Below, in pieces: positions 27,801-35,905 of a DNA stretch of 64,000 bases; position 1 is the stretch's first letter, and every line of letters begins with the position of its first letter. The stretch is from Rubripirellula lacrimiformis (GTDB taxonomy: Bacteria; Planctomycetota; Planctomycetia; Pirellulales; Pirellulaceae). The position numbers and the translations under genes were made by a program. The notes beneath the pieces are model-generated. The model ran no database searches. It saw nothing but the letters and a program-made list of their open reading frames with translations, and was not told where the DNA came from. The DNA lies in contig NZ_CP036525.1 of the NCBI RefSeq assembly GCF_007741535.1, forward strand, positions 6,386,001 to 6,450,000, given 5' to 3'.

Positions 27801-28413
27801 TCAATCGGCGTGCCCGCGCCGACATTCGCCGCAAATGAATGGCCGAGAACAGCATTCTTGAAACCCAAACCGCCGCGCCAACGGCGTAGACGGTCAGCAG
27901 AATCCAAGGCAGTTCGAATCGACGGTAGATTGGCGACGCGCTAGGATGATTCGGAATGATGTCGGAATCGTTGGCCAAGGGAGCGTCGTGTTGAACCGGT
28001 GCATGGTGTTGAACCGGTGCATCGCGTTGAACCGGATCGTCGCTCGGAAGGACAGTCCATTGCGAATCATCGATCCATCCGTTCCCGGTTGGCGTCGCTG
28101 GCTTTGCTTGACCCTGGATGGGTTCCGCGATCGGAGTGACGCGGTCGATCGCCGTCTTCTGCGGTGTGATTTTCTGCGGAGCGAATTGCTCGAATGCGGA
28201 CTGCTCGAGTGCGGGCTGATACACAGTTCGCAACGTCAAGGCAGGCAGTATCCAAATCGCGGGAATCACGATGCCCATCGAGATCATCGCCGCTAACCAG
28301 ACCGCGTGCCTTGTTGAGGCCGAGCGATGCTGCAGCAGAAAACGGCACACCAACCACGCGACCATGGCAACCACGGTGACTCGCAGCACCGCGTAACCGG
28401 CAAAATGAATCAT
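24811..28413 (-). CDS. BlaR1-like M56 metallopeptidase with about seven carboxypeptidase-regulatory-like domains
   Basis: The 1200-residue product has an N-terminal membrane part with hydrophobic segments near residues 5-25, 38-60 and 168-195, and the zinc peptidase motif HEMTH at residues 266-270 ('SVLLHEMTHVARHDA'), followed by an ERE-rich third-ligand region. BlaR1/MecR1 proteins of this family sense a signal outside and cleave a cytosolic repressor. Here a membrane segment near residue 380 leads into a very long exported part instead of a penicillin-binding domain. At least seven beta-sandwich carboxypeptidase-regulatory-like units are visible by the repeated motif G-x-(5-8)-G-x-P-V-x-G-A-x-V (for example 'IIDPAGQPVAGASVSV', 'VIDVDGNPVSGAHVSS'). 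The ATG overlaps the BlaI stop, so the two genes are coupled. Confidence 0.9.
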   Translation of the reverse strand: MIHFAGYAVLRVTVVAMVAWLVCRFLLQHRSASTRHAVWLAAMISMGIVIPAIWILPALTLRTVYQPALEQSAFEQFAPQKITPQKTAIDRVTPIAEPIQGQAKPATPTGNGWIDDSQWTVLPSDDPVQRDAPVQHHAPVQHDAPLANDSDIIPNHPSASPIYRRFELPWILLTVYAVGAAVWVSRMLFSAIHLRRMSARARRLNASQQAAVDRYATDLSLARSPTVWISSEVCGPLVFGILRPTILLPSRFMGWSMDCQRSVLLHEMTHVARHDAVADLISQCVTACYWFHPWVHCCRHSLRREREEATDERVVAAGVGAIPYAEHLLCVLEEIQTSRNSWGEIAMSQYGDTELRVRKILRMESVMPSHPRLLCVLACTALITIGTTSVRLESAQVASTTVADPAVQPTDESKTAGPAKVNPPAANDALGLHTPPKPQPVVQKSTQSPAERPVASAPESVSLYENLASTSLATDRDPRTLITVDGVVRTSTGQPAKNAIVGIRQTNSQRYYHSTQVLALLARTIADDQGRFRFDDVPARRDDYPYQEQWEVVAATPGQYGWHSIGTSQYVKSLDLKLQETASVGGTIIDPAGQPVAGASVSVSSIDEARPDDIANLSHYSTSLFRSSLSPRTITDDAGEFVIHGLPRGYIANVVLEHPDWAPASFAIRTSDSVETGLRFPTMDPGVQNPVVFASGSTHHVDTGFSVSGFVRDSAGAPVAGCTVLVGVISTPTDREGRFQARVPSDWFDRRNGDDTIHVSVSAPIDRGLLWTRAKISKQQAADGEPLSVVMQEGIEIVGSVFSEDGEPMEGVFVEAESIETGSPDRRLTASAKADGTYRMLVPHAGTYRLWAWGKRPGFVLPWSNPRSDKVDSWAPSQTITAVDGSVAEAEPLVVRKAPAVAIRCTDKSGQPVAGATLTMLQRLPPPKDSIIRDLKICEDAITDSDGRATLFPLRLYASDVIVSASIDTGDQHLWAEVPMPAMMTSQEHTIRMKPMWKITGKATIDGAPMPGVSVMVWRQPPTHSFMGSHSMSGVPRRVDEAGTYVWFVPPVGSYSVELWSVQGLSRNNPSGRRSVTQIGTNQFRAEEMEFQMAHGTISGQVIDVDGNPVSGAHVSSIPTFTDANRLLLANPSPNTREATTDEKGDFQIDGLPDGEYNLRIRVRTNPATYYPTSAKAQVGDKDLLIKIVPIESGPVAANR

Positions 28414-28799
28414 TGTCCGGATTCCTTTTGACTTGCGGCGTCGTCAATCAACCTGCGCAAACGTTGAAGTTGCTCCGTATCCAGGTTGGCTTTCGGATCC
28501 GATAGATGGGCCGCCAACGCTTGTTCGACCGAGCCGCCATAGAAAATATCCAAGACTCGCCGGATCGCCGACTTCCCTTCGCCCGACTTCGACTTGCAGA
28601 CACAGTACAGAAATCGCTTGCCATCACGTCGGTGTTTGACGACTCCCTTCTGTTCCAGGATACGAAGGATCGTACGGACCGTTGCATCGGAGGGTGGGTC
28701 CGGCATGACGGCGCGGATCGAAGCTGCGGATGCTTCTTCCACTTTGAACAAAATGTCCACAATCTGTCGCTCGCGTCGACTCAATTCCGCCCGAACCAT
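28410..28799 (-). CDS. BlaI/MecI-type transcriptional repressor
   Basis: The protein is a winged-helix repressor that is normally inactivated by cleavage through its M56 partner. Typical elements are 'LSRRERQIVDILFKVEEASAASI', 'SDATVRTILRILEQKGVVKHRRDGKRFLY' and the dimerisation part 'SAIRRVLDIFYGGSVEQALAAHL'. I take ATG 28799 (MVRAEL), which has GGGAG nine bases upstream, over the longer frame from 28820. The gene is 129 residues, a normal length, and overlaps the M56 start by four bases. A palindromic operator sits over its promoter, so autoregulation is likely. Confidence 0.93.
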   Translation of the reverse strand: MVRAELSRRERQIVDILFKVEEASAASIRAVMPDPPSDATVRTILRILEQKGVVKHRRDGKRFLYCVCKSKSGEGKSAIRRVLDIFYGGSVEQALAAHLSDPKANLDTEQLQRLRRLIDDAASQKESGQ

Positions 28800-28824
28800 G
28801 GATCGATCTCCCGTGCACACAAAC

Positions 28825-28864
28825 TGATGTGTGCATTTATTAACACATCAAGACCGGCAGTCAA
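28825..28864 (-). promoter_or_regulatory. BlaI promoter with palindromic operator
   Basis: On the minus strand TTGACT (28864-28859) and TAATAA (28842-28837) are 16 bp apart, a good housekeeping promoter. A perfect 8-bp inverted repeat TGATGTGT...ACACATCA (28825-28832 and 28843-28850, 10-bp spacer) covers the -10 box and the probable transcript start. The TGTG/CACA core resembles the TACA/TGTA operators of BlaI. Binding here would block transcription of both coupled genes. Confidence 0.65.
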
Positions 28865-28946
28865 GCTTAAAAATCCGCGGCCGCCGTCGTGGCGAGCGCA
28901 CAAGACGGTTTGTACCGCGAAGGCATACGCATTCTGTGTTGAAACT

Positions 28947-29141
28947 CGCGGCCCGATGAGGCACACGGATAAACGACGGTGGGCGAGTCAAATCGTTTCA
29001 CCGCGTGGGCATCGCCCCGTGCGTTTCTACACACCGCCACGCGCGGCCCGATGGGCACGCGGTTAAACGACAGTGGGCGAGTCAAATCGTTTCACCGCGT
29101 GGGCAACGCCCCGTGCGTTCGTACGTCGCGACGCGCGGGCC
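28947..29141. repeat. 94-bp hairpin repeat family, about two copies
   Basis: Two adjacent, somewhat degenerate units of the family that forms the array at 35.7-38.0 kb: 'GTGGGCGAGTCAAATCGTTTCACCGCGTGGGCATCGCCCCGTGCGTTTC' is almost identical. They fill most of the 445-bp gap between the BlaI start and the next gene end; no gene is visible in it. Confidence 0.85.
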
Positions 29142-29184
29142 GGTGCAGGCACCGGCAGGGCTGGACGTTTTCGCTGGGCCAATG

Positions 29185-29217
29185 AAAAAACCGCACGGCT
29201 GGTGGGCCGCGCGGTTT
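29185..29217 (-). terminator. intrinsic terminator of the TIM-barrel gene
   Basis: On the minus strand AAACCGCGCGGC pairs with GCCGTGCGGTTT (12 bp, one G-T) around CCACCA and continues as a T run. It lies 27 bp after the stop of the gene that ends at 29245. Confidence 0.85.
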
Positions 29218-29244
29218 CGGTGATTGCGAAAAATCGGGTGCTGA

Positions 29245-30183
29245 TCAGCTGACTGCTTGAGCCAGTTTTTTGCCGACCTTGACCAGCAAATCCTTGCTCT
29301 TTCGGATACCTTCCATCTCGCCGATCTTGCCACCTTCGTATTCGATGCCGACGTAGCCGTGGTAACCGTGTGCGAGGACGATTTCCATCATCTTCTCGTA
29401 GTCGGTGTTGATCTCATTGCCCTGTTCATCGAAGTCGTGCGTCTTGGCGCTGACGGCCTTGGCGAACGGCATCAACTCGGCGACCCCTTGGTAACGATCA
29501 TAGATTTCGGGATTGTCACCGCGAGTGATGTAGAAGTTTCCGAAATCGGGAAGGGTTCCACAGTTTTCCAGGTCGACCATTTCGATGGTGCCCGAGAGCC
29601 ACTTTCCGTTGCTGCTTAGCCCACCGTGGTTTTCAACGATCACGTTCAAACCGTGGGGTGCTGCAAACTGGCTCAGACGACGCAGTCCGTCGGCGGCCAA
29701 CTTTTGTTGTTCTTCGAAGCTGCCGCTGCTGGACGCATTGACTCGGATCGAGTGGCAACCGAGGAACTTGGCAGCTTCGACCCACTTGTAGTGGTTTTCA
29801 ACCGCTTCGGTACGCTTCTTCTCGTTGGGGTCGCCCAGGTTGCCTTCACGGTCAACCATGATCAACAGACTCTTCACACCTTCGCTGCTGGCGCGATCCT
29901 TCATGTCGGTCAAATAGGCCGTATCCTTTGCCTTGTCAGCAAAGAACTGATTGACGTATTCGATGCCATCGATCCCGAACTCTTGCTTGGCGACGCGAGC
30001 GAAATCCAGGTTAGTGATTTTGGATGAATCGTCACGCAGGGTGCGGTGCAACGACCACTCGGCCAACGAAATCTTGAAGGGCATTTCGCCAGCTTCGTTT
30101 TCGGCTGCTCGCAAGCGTGGCAGTCCAAGGGTGGCGGCGAACGCGGCTGCAGCGGAGGTTTGCAAAAATTGGCGGCGATACAT
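29245..30183 (-). CDS. exported sugar-phosphate isomerase/epimerase-like TIM-barrel protein
   Basis: The 312-residue protein belongs to the xylose isomerase-like/AP endonuclease 2 superfamily. The barrel strands with metal-binding residues are visible in 'SLAEWSL', '[11 protein letters not shown]' and '[17 protein letters not shown]'. The N-terminus '[22 protein letters not shown]' is a Tat-type signal with a twin Arg before the hydrophobic stretch, so the protein is probably folded in the cytosol and exported. Such genes are very numerous in planctomycetes and their substrates are usually unknown. It ends before a clear intrinsic terminator. Confidence 0.85.
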   Translation of the reverse strand: MYRRQFLQTSAAAAFAATLGLPRLRAAENEAGEMPFKISLAEWSLHRTLRDDSSKITNLDFARVAKQEFGIDGIEYVNQFFADKAKDTAYLTDMKDRASSEGVKSLLIMVDREGNLGDPNEKKRTEAVENHYKWVEAAKFLGCHSIRVNASSSGSFEEQQKLAADGLRRLSQFAAPHGLNVIVENHGGLSSNGKWLSGTIEMVDLENCGTLPDFGNFYITRGDNPEIYDRYQGVAELMPFAKAVSAKTHDFDEQGNEINTDYEKMMEIVLAHGYHGYVGIEYEGGKIGEMEGIRKSKDLLVKVGKKLAQAVS

Positions 30184-30316
30184 GAAGGAGGGTCTCGCGG
30201 AGTGGTGGAGGTAGAAAAATCAGGTTGGGTGCTTCGACAACTGAAATCGAATCACAAGATAACGCGTCACAGTTTACACAAAGGCCGACGATACGCAGTT
30301 CAGCAAGAACGCGACT

Positions 30317-30382
30317 TCGCCAGCGGTCATTCGCCAGCGGTCATTCGCCTGGTGTCATTCGCCTGGTGTCATTCGCCTGGTG
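30317..30382. repeat. 14-bp tandem repeat overlapping a gene end
   Basis: About 4.7 copies of a 14-bp unit (TCGCCAGCGGTCAT, then TCGCCTGGTGTCAT). The stop codon at 30369 and the last codons (Ala-Pro-Gly-Glu) of the minus-strand gene lie inside the repeat, so changes of copy number could move the C-terminus. Confidence 0.85.
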
Positions 30383-32249
30383 CAGCCGGTTGGGACCGAA
30401 CTGCCCAAGTGCGTGCCATCGCCAGACGTTCTTCGCGCGGTCCGTGCAGGAACAACAGCCCCTCGGAACCGCCGACGATATGGAAAGCCATTTCGACTTC
30501 GTCCAGCGTTAACAGGTTCAGTGATTGGTACAAGCGAATTTCGGCTAGGGTCTGCAGTGTTCGAGCTTTCGGACCACCGATCACCAGCGAAATCCTGCGG
30601 CGGACCGATTCCGGCGACAATCCTTGCGGCATCGGGACGACCTTCGTATCGCGATCCATGATGCCCAACAGACTTCCCAGTTGATCCATCACGTAGGCGC
30701 GTTCATCGGCGAAACTTCCGGTGGAAATCTTCTGAGCCGCTTCCAGGCTGTCCATGCTCTTGGTCAGCGCCAACTGTTTGCCGGTCGCAACGTTGAACAA
30801 TCGACAACGCGAAACATTCTGTGTGGCGTTGTTGCGGCCTGGTTTCAGCAGAACGTCAAAGTGAAACAGAAAATCGATCCCTTCGGACTGGGCAACCGGC
30901 AGCATTTCATTCGACGCACCTTGCCCCAGGTACGTGATTCCGGGACGCCACATTCCGGGTGGACGGGGTGCTTCGGTCAACGCCGCATCTAGCTTGGCTG
31001 ACATCGTTGGCAAGGGCGCCGCGTCGACTGCGGCGTCGCCTTCTTGTCGTGGTGGGGGTGGTCGGCGGGGAGCCCGTGGGTCGATTTTCTCAGGCGGGGT
31101 CAGACCGGTAAACAGCGGACCATAATCGCCCGCCTTGAATCGCTTGCCAAATTCCTCGGCAACGACTTCCGCGACCAAGCCAAGATTCGAATCCATCATC
31201 GACTCGGCTTCGTCGCTAAGCATGTTCCGTTCGGCGTAGGTCGGCGCGGCAGGTTTGGCATTTGGTCGCCGACCCATGCCCCCCATGCCGCTCATCGATT
31301 CCATGTCTTCGCCGCTGTAACCGCCGCCCATTTCCTCCATGCCCATCTCCATCGACATATCTTCGCCGCTGTACCCGCCGGACATATCGTCATAGCCACC
31401 GCTGGACGCTAGTCGCCGCCCCGGTTTGGTCGTCCCAGCACGAATCGGCGACGCATCGGGCACGTCTTCGGTGCCGCGGACAGCGATCGAAACGGCCCAG
31501 CGGACGTTCCAGACCGGGCGCCGGAGAGCAGGACTGAATTTGACGGTGCTGAGCGCCAATCCGGCTTCTTCGTACTCGGTCACCATGTGGCCGCACATCA
31601 ATTCGACAGCCATCCCCTGGTAACCGGCAGCGAACGCCATGTCGGATTCACGTTGCAGCAACGGGCCGGTGATCACCTGGACGCCCGCGGCTGGCTGAAA
31701 GAGCGGGGCAAGTTCGAAACTGTTGACCAGCGAAATCACACTCGATGCGTACGTATCGGTGATGTCGGACGTCGATCCCTGGCTGCCGCCACCGCCATAG
31801 CCCGAGTCACCATAGTCGCTGCCGTATTCGTCGTACCCCATCCCCATTTCCATCTCCATACTCATCTCATCATCCATCATGCCCATTTCGGAATCCATGT
31901 CGCTGGACCCGCCGCTTTGCGAATACTGCTCGGCAGACTGCTTGACCGTTTCGCCGGCCGACTGTGCGGTCGCCACGGATGGAACGCACATCGACGCCGC
32001 CACCCATCCGATGACAACCAGAGCAAAACCGCCCCAATTTCCTCGGGTGGCTACGGGCGGGGTGGCTACGGGCCGGGTGGCTACGGGCCGGGTGGTTACG
32101 GGCGGGGTGGTTACCGCGGAATGGGCGCCGCGTGCTAGCGTGCGCTGGCGGGTCGCACTGTCAGCCCCGCACGTCGGCAAACAAGAATTCACTGCGTCGG
32201 TTGGCCAGGAACGGCGTGAAATGTGTGAACTGCGTGATCGATGGAACAT
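30369..32249 (-). CDS. exported Met/Gly/Ser-rich protein of unknown function
   Basis: No family recognised. From ATG 32249 there are 626 residues; the frame itself begins at 32369. A hydrophobic export segment ('GGFALVVIGWVAASMCV', ending VATAQS) comes only after about 70 residues. Those include a Thr/Pro/Val-rich stretch coded by five 15-bp repeats (32045-32119), so the start is doubtful. The mature part begins with runs rich in Met, Glu, Asp, Gly and Tyr ('EMGMMDDEMSMEMEMGMG'), repeated again near the middle with 'YSGEDM' units. A more ordinary C-terminal half carries 'LLKPGRNNATQNVSRCRLFNVATGKQL' and 'IRLYQSLNLLTLDEVEMAFHIVGG'. Met/acidic runs could bind metal; that is a guess. Confidence 0.65.
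   Translation of the reverse strand: MFHRSRSSHISRRSWPTDAVNSCLPTCGADSATRQRTLARGAHSAVTTPPVTTRPVATRPVATPPVATRGNWGGFALVVIGWVAASMCVPSVATAQSAGETVKQSAEQYSQSGGSSDMDSEMGMMDDEMSMEMEMGMGYDEYGSDYGDSGYGGGGSQGSTSDITDTYASSVISLVNSFELAPLFQPAAGVQVITGPLLQRESDMAFAAGYQGMAVELMCGHMVTEYEEAGLALSTVKFSPALRRPVWNVRWAVSIAVRGTEDVPDASPIRAGTTKPGRRLASSGGYDDMSGGYSGEDMSMEMGMEEMGGGYSGEDMESMSGMGGMGRRPNAKPAAPTYAERNMLSDEAESMMDSNLGLVAEVVAEEFGKRFKAGDYGPLFTGLTPPEKIDPRAPRRPPPPRQEGDAAVDAAPLPTMSAKLDAALTEAPRPPGMWRPGITYLGQGASNEMLPVAQSEGIDFLFHFDVLLKPGRNNATQNVSRCRLFNVATGKQLALTKSMDSLEAAQKISTGSFADERAYVMDQLGSLLGIMDRDTKVVPMPQGLSPESVRRRISLVIGGPKARTLQTLAEIRLYQSLNLLTLDEVEMAFHIVGGSEGLLFLHGPREERLAMARTWAVRSQPAAPGE
32045..32119 (-). repeat. 15-bp tandem repeat, five copies
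   Basis: Five units of GGGTGGCTACGGGCG (plus strand) with a few substitutions. In the minus-strand gene they read as Pro-Val-Ala-Thr-Arg type pentapeptides upstream of the export segment. Confidence 0.85.
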
Positions 32250-32642
32250 CGGCTTCCTCGATTCCTCGCCGGGAGCGACGGGTCGGCGGAAAACCGGTGT
32301 CGATGGCGGGAAGGTAGGTGGCACGGAAAAACAGGACAATGAAAAAAAATCCTGAATAGAACGAGACACCGCGTATCATAAATCGTTCTTACAGTGCGGT
32401 GGGGGGATTTCCGACTGGATTCCGCCTTCCAAGGTGGCTTTTCCCGCCAATCCCCCCGGATCGGGGAAACTTTTCCGCGGCTCACGACGTCTCAATGCGC
32501 TAGAGTTCCTTGTTTCATGCTAAAAATCATCGAAAAATACGTCGTCCGATAGACGATTCGTGGTCATCGCCCTAAATCCCCTCGGATGGCTTATTAGGAT
32601 GGTTCACGAAGAGCGAGAGTCGATCGAGATCCGCCCCACGCT
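32250..32642. other. gap between divergent genes, no gene seen
   Basis: This region separates the exported-protein gene (leftward) from the dockerin gene (rightward) and should carry both promoters. I could not single out either promoter, and no supported reading frame or repeat is visible. Confidence 0.5.
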
Positions 32643-32696
32643 TTGTCGGCCGCAATGTGGCCGTCAATTTTCAAATTTCATCGCAGAATCCATCTG

Positions 32697-35690
32697 ATGG
32701 TCAAACGTCAACCACGATCCAGCATGCGTCGCATCCAAGTCCGCCGCCGCTTGACTCTGGAACATCTGAGCGATCGTCGTGTTTTGGCTGCCATCACTGG
32801 CGCGGTCTTCGACGACCTGAACCAATCGTTGTACCGAGACACCGGCGAACCCGACGCGGCCAGCCGGTTGATTTATCTGGACCTGAACGCCAACGCCCAA
32901 TTGGATGTCGGCGAAAGATTGTCGTTGGCGGGCTCCGATGGCAGTTTCAATTTCGACAACCTGCCGGACGGCACCTATTCGGTTCGCCTGTTCAACGCGA
33001 CGTCGACCCAACAACAGACGTTTCCTGTCGAAGCCGTCACTCCGATGGACGCGATCGAGATCACCGATGGGATTCGGCTGATCGCTGGCGACGCGTCATC
33101 GTCGGTGCTGACCACCGACTCGATCGTTTTCGCAGCCCCAAGTTCTGGCACCTCCACCAACCTGACGGTTGGCGATGAATTGACCGCGATGCAATCGTTG
33201 CCGGACGGCCGCTTGTTGGTCGTTGGTACAGATTCGTCCACCGACAATGCCTGGATCGTTGACCCAACGACGTCCGCCATCACCCCTGTGGAACTGTCAA
33301 CCATCGCAACAGCCTGGGCCACGGTATCGCTAGATAGTGATGGCCATGGCGTCCTGCTGGAATCCGTAGACCCGATCAGTGGTCCCGCACAAATCCCGGT
33401 GCGTTCGATCGACGCATCCAATTTGGGGACCGGCATCAACGTGACCGTGACCACGACGATGGTCCCGTCGGACACGCAAGTCCTGTCGTCTGCTACCGGC
33501 GTCCGTTCGGTATTTGGATCGACAACGAACGATGGCTTGTCGCTTTCGCTGTGGAGCAATTCGACGGCATCGCTGATTGGGTCGCCCATCGATGTTGCCG
33601 GCACCAGCGAACTGCTGTCGTTCGACGACGCATCCGGTTTGCTGGTGCTCCGCACGACGGATGGCGGAGTCAGCGTCCGCGATGTGAACGCCGACTTTGC
33701 GCCGCTGTATTCTTTGGCCGATCAGGCTGGCCCCGTCGTGATCGATGGCAAACGAGATCTACTGATCACGTATTCGCCCGCCGATTCGGCCGTGCAAGTG
33801 ATTCACCTGCAGGATGCCGAGGTCATTGCGAACCTTGCGGTCGACCTGTCCGCGATCGGGCAAGTTTCGTCGCTGGCGATCGGCGAAACCCCAGACTCGT
33901 TGATCCTGTTGGGCGCTGCCGGAGTCCACGAAGTCCGCCTGACTCGCCCGGCCGCGCACACCGTCACGATCGTCGGTGGTGCGAATCCCGATGCCGTCGA
34001 GTTCGGAATCTTCCAGACCGGCGGGAACGCGGCACCGCGTTACGATGAACTGCCGCTGATCGAAACCAACGAAGATGAACCGCTGACCCTAGCGGCCCCC
34101 GCAGCGACCCTGGGATCCGCCGACGCTGACGACGACAACTATGTTTTAGTGCAAACCGGATCAGCCCAGCATGGCGCCGCATCGATCACAATTCGTGGCG
34201 CAGTCGCCTACACGCCTGACCAAGACTTTCATGGCACCGACACGGTCACCGTTGTCTTGCACGATGGTCAAACCGCATCCGCAGCGACGGCACTGAACAT
34301 CACCGTCCAAGCGGTTCCAGATCCGCCCACGGACATCGACGTCGATATCCCCACCGTGCCCGAGAATATTCCCACCGGTGTTCCGATCGGGACCATCGGT
34401 GTCACCGATGTCGATGGTGGCGGTGGACACACGATCGGCATCGACGATATCCGTTTTGAAGAAGACGGCGGACAGATCATCTTTGTCGGTGGCGATCTTG
34501 ACTTCGAAAGCGAACCGACCATTTCGATCGGCATCAGCGCAACCGATCCTGACACCAACGAAACCATCGAAAAAAGTGTCAGCATCCAGATCGGCGACGC
34601 GAACGATCCGATCACCGGAATCACTCCCAAAACAGCATTCGTCTTCGAGAACGCACCGGGCGACATTGTCACGGAATTGAAGGTGCAGGACCAAGACGCC
34701 GAACAGGTCCATACGTTTACAGTCGATGACCAACGGTTCATCGTGGAAGGGTTTGACCTGCGTTTGGCCGACGGTGTTTCGGTCGACTACGAGACCGAAC
34801 CGACCATCGTCGTTCATGTCACAGCGACGGAGGTCGGCGGCCCCAACAGTTACACCGAAGAAATCACGATCACGGTTCGCGACCTGCCCGAGCAGGGATC
34901 GGCGCTGACACTGACCGACGACACCATCATGGAATTGACGTTGGGCGACGAAGTCGGTGAGATCAAAATCGACGGTGGCACTCCAGCGGCCAGATTCACC
35001 TTGACCGTGGACGATTCGCGATTCGAAGTTTCCGGATCGACGCTAAAACTAAAGGACGATGAATTTGTCGAACTAGCCGTTCAATCGGAAATCCAAGTCA
35101 CCGTGACGGCCGACGACTCGATGAACGAATTCGCTTCGATCGAGCAACCGTTCATCATCAAGATCGTCGGAAACGAATCACCGCTGCACAATCTGGATGA
35201 CCCGTACGATGTGGACCACGGCGGTGACGTCACCGCTGCCGATGCGTTGGCAATCATCAACTACCTGAACATCTATGGTCCCGGCCCAGTGGGCTCCGGC
35301 GGGATGGGCTATTGCTACGACGTCAATGCGGACGGCTTTGTCACCGCATTGGACGCGTTGTTGGTGCTGAATCAATTGAACCAGACCAGCAGTGGCACGG
35401 TCGGTGGCGAAGGGGACCAGCCCGGCGAAGGCGAGCAGCCAAACGTTCCCAATCCAATCCCGCGTCTGGATCGCCAATCGATCGCCGATGACGATAGCCA
35501 GCAACAGGATCCGGTCGCACAAGAATTGACTGCTCCATCGTCGATGTCGCTGCGTGACGACATGTTCGTCCAATGGCAAAGCCAATCGTCCGGTACCGCT
35601 GGGCTCCAAGGCGAAGATCACCAAGAGGATCAACCATCGCCATCCGAAGTCGACGCCACGTTGCGGTTACTGGCAGACGACCAAGCCTAG
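32697..35690 (+). CDS. surface protein with cadherin-like domains and dockerin type I module
   Basis: About 997 residues from ATG 32697; the frame opens earlier at a TTG (32643). The Arg-rich start followed by 'RRRLTLEHLSDRRVLA' is the N-terminal motif of large exported planctomycete proteins. Then come an SdrD-like Cna-B type segment ('RLIYLDLNANAQLDVGERL...DGSFNFDNLPDGTYSVRLF'), a probable beta-propeller-like region, and several cadherin-like repeats ('PENIPTGVPIGTIGVTDVD', 'VFENAPGDIVTELKVQDQD'). Near the C-terminus stand two dockerin Ca-binding loops ('DVDHGGDVTAADALAIINYLN' type and 'DVNADGFVTALDALLVLNQLN'), followed by an acidic Gln/Glu tail. A calcium-dependent cell-surface adhesion or assembly role is likely. 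The hairpin array follows it. Confidence 0.85.
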   Translation: MVKRQPRSSMRRIQVRRRLTLEHLSDRRVLAAITGAVFDDLNQSLYRDTGEPDAASRLIYLDLNANAQLDVGERLSLAGSDGSFNFDNLPDGTYSVRLFNATSTQQQTFPVEAVTPMDAIEITDGIRLIAGDASSSVLTTDSIVFAAPSSGTSTNLTVGDELTAMQSLPDGRLLVVGTDSSTDNAWIVDPTTSAITPVELSTIATAWATVSLDSDGHGVLLESVDPISGPAQIPVRSIDASNLGTGINVTVTTTMVPSDTQVLSSATGVRSVFGSTTNDGLSLSLWSNSTASLIGSPIDVAGTSELLSFDDASGLLVLRTTDGGVSVRDVNADFAPLYSLADQAGPVVIDGKRDLLITYSPADSAVQVIHLQDAEVIANLAVDLSAIGQVSSLAIGETPDSLILLGAAGVHEVRLTRPAAHTVTIVGGANPDAVEFGIFQTGGNAAPRYDELPLIETNEDEPLTLAAPAATLGSADADDDNYVLVQTGSAQHGAASITIRGAVAYTPDQDFHGTDTVTVVLHDGQTASAATALNITVQAVPDPPTDIDVDIPTVPENIPTGVPIGTIGVTDVDGGGGHTIGIDDIRFEEDGGQIIFVGGDLDFESEPTISIGISATDPDTNETIEKSVSIQIGDANDPITGITPKTAFVFENAPGDIVTELKVQDQDAEQVHTFTVDDQRFIVEGFDLRLADGVSVDYETEPTIVVHVTATEVGGPNSYTEEITITVRDLPEQGSALTLTDDTIMELTLGDEVGEIKIDGGTPAARFTLTVDDSRFEVSGSTLKLKDDEFVELAVQSEIQVTVTADDSMNEFASIEQPFIIKIVGNESPLHNLDDPYDVDHGGDVTAADALAIINYLNIYGPGPVGSGGMGYCYDVNADGFVTALDALLVLNQLNQTSSGTVGGEGDQPGEGEQPNVPNPIPRLDRQSIADDDSQQQDPVAQELTAPSSMSLRDDMFVQWQSQSSGTAGLQGEDHQEDQPSPSEVDATLRLLADDQA

Positions 35691-35737
35691 CGGGCAGCAA
35701 CGTGCCGCGCGTAGCGCACCGCCGCAAATCGGTTGAC

Positions 35738-35905
35738 CGTGGGCAGCGGTAAAACGACGGTGGGCGATTCGACGATCAGTTCGTTTCACCGCGTGGGTAT
35801 CGCCCCGTGCGTTTCTACACACCGCCACGCGCGGCCCGGTGGGCACGCGGTTAAACGATGTTGGGCGAGTTGGCGATCAGCTCGTTTCACCGCGTGGGCA
35901 TCGCC
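35738..35905. repeat. hairpin repeat array, left part (about 1.7 units)
   Basis: These units of the 94/101-bp family lie between the dockerin gene and the IS element. The last one is cut at 35905 by the insertion; its missing part resumes at 37427. Unit variants here carry the longer 'GACGATCAGTTCG' form. Confidence 0.85.
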
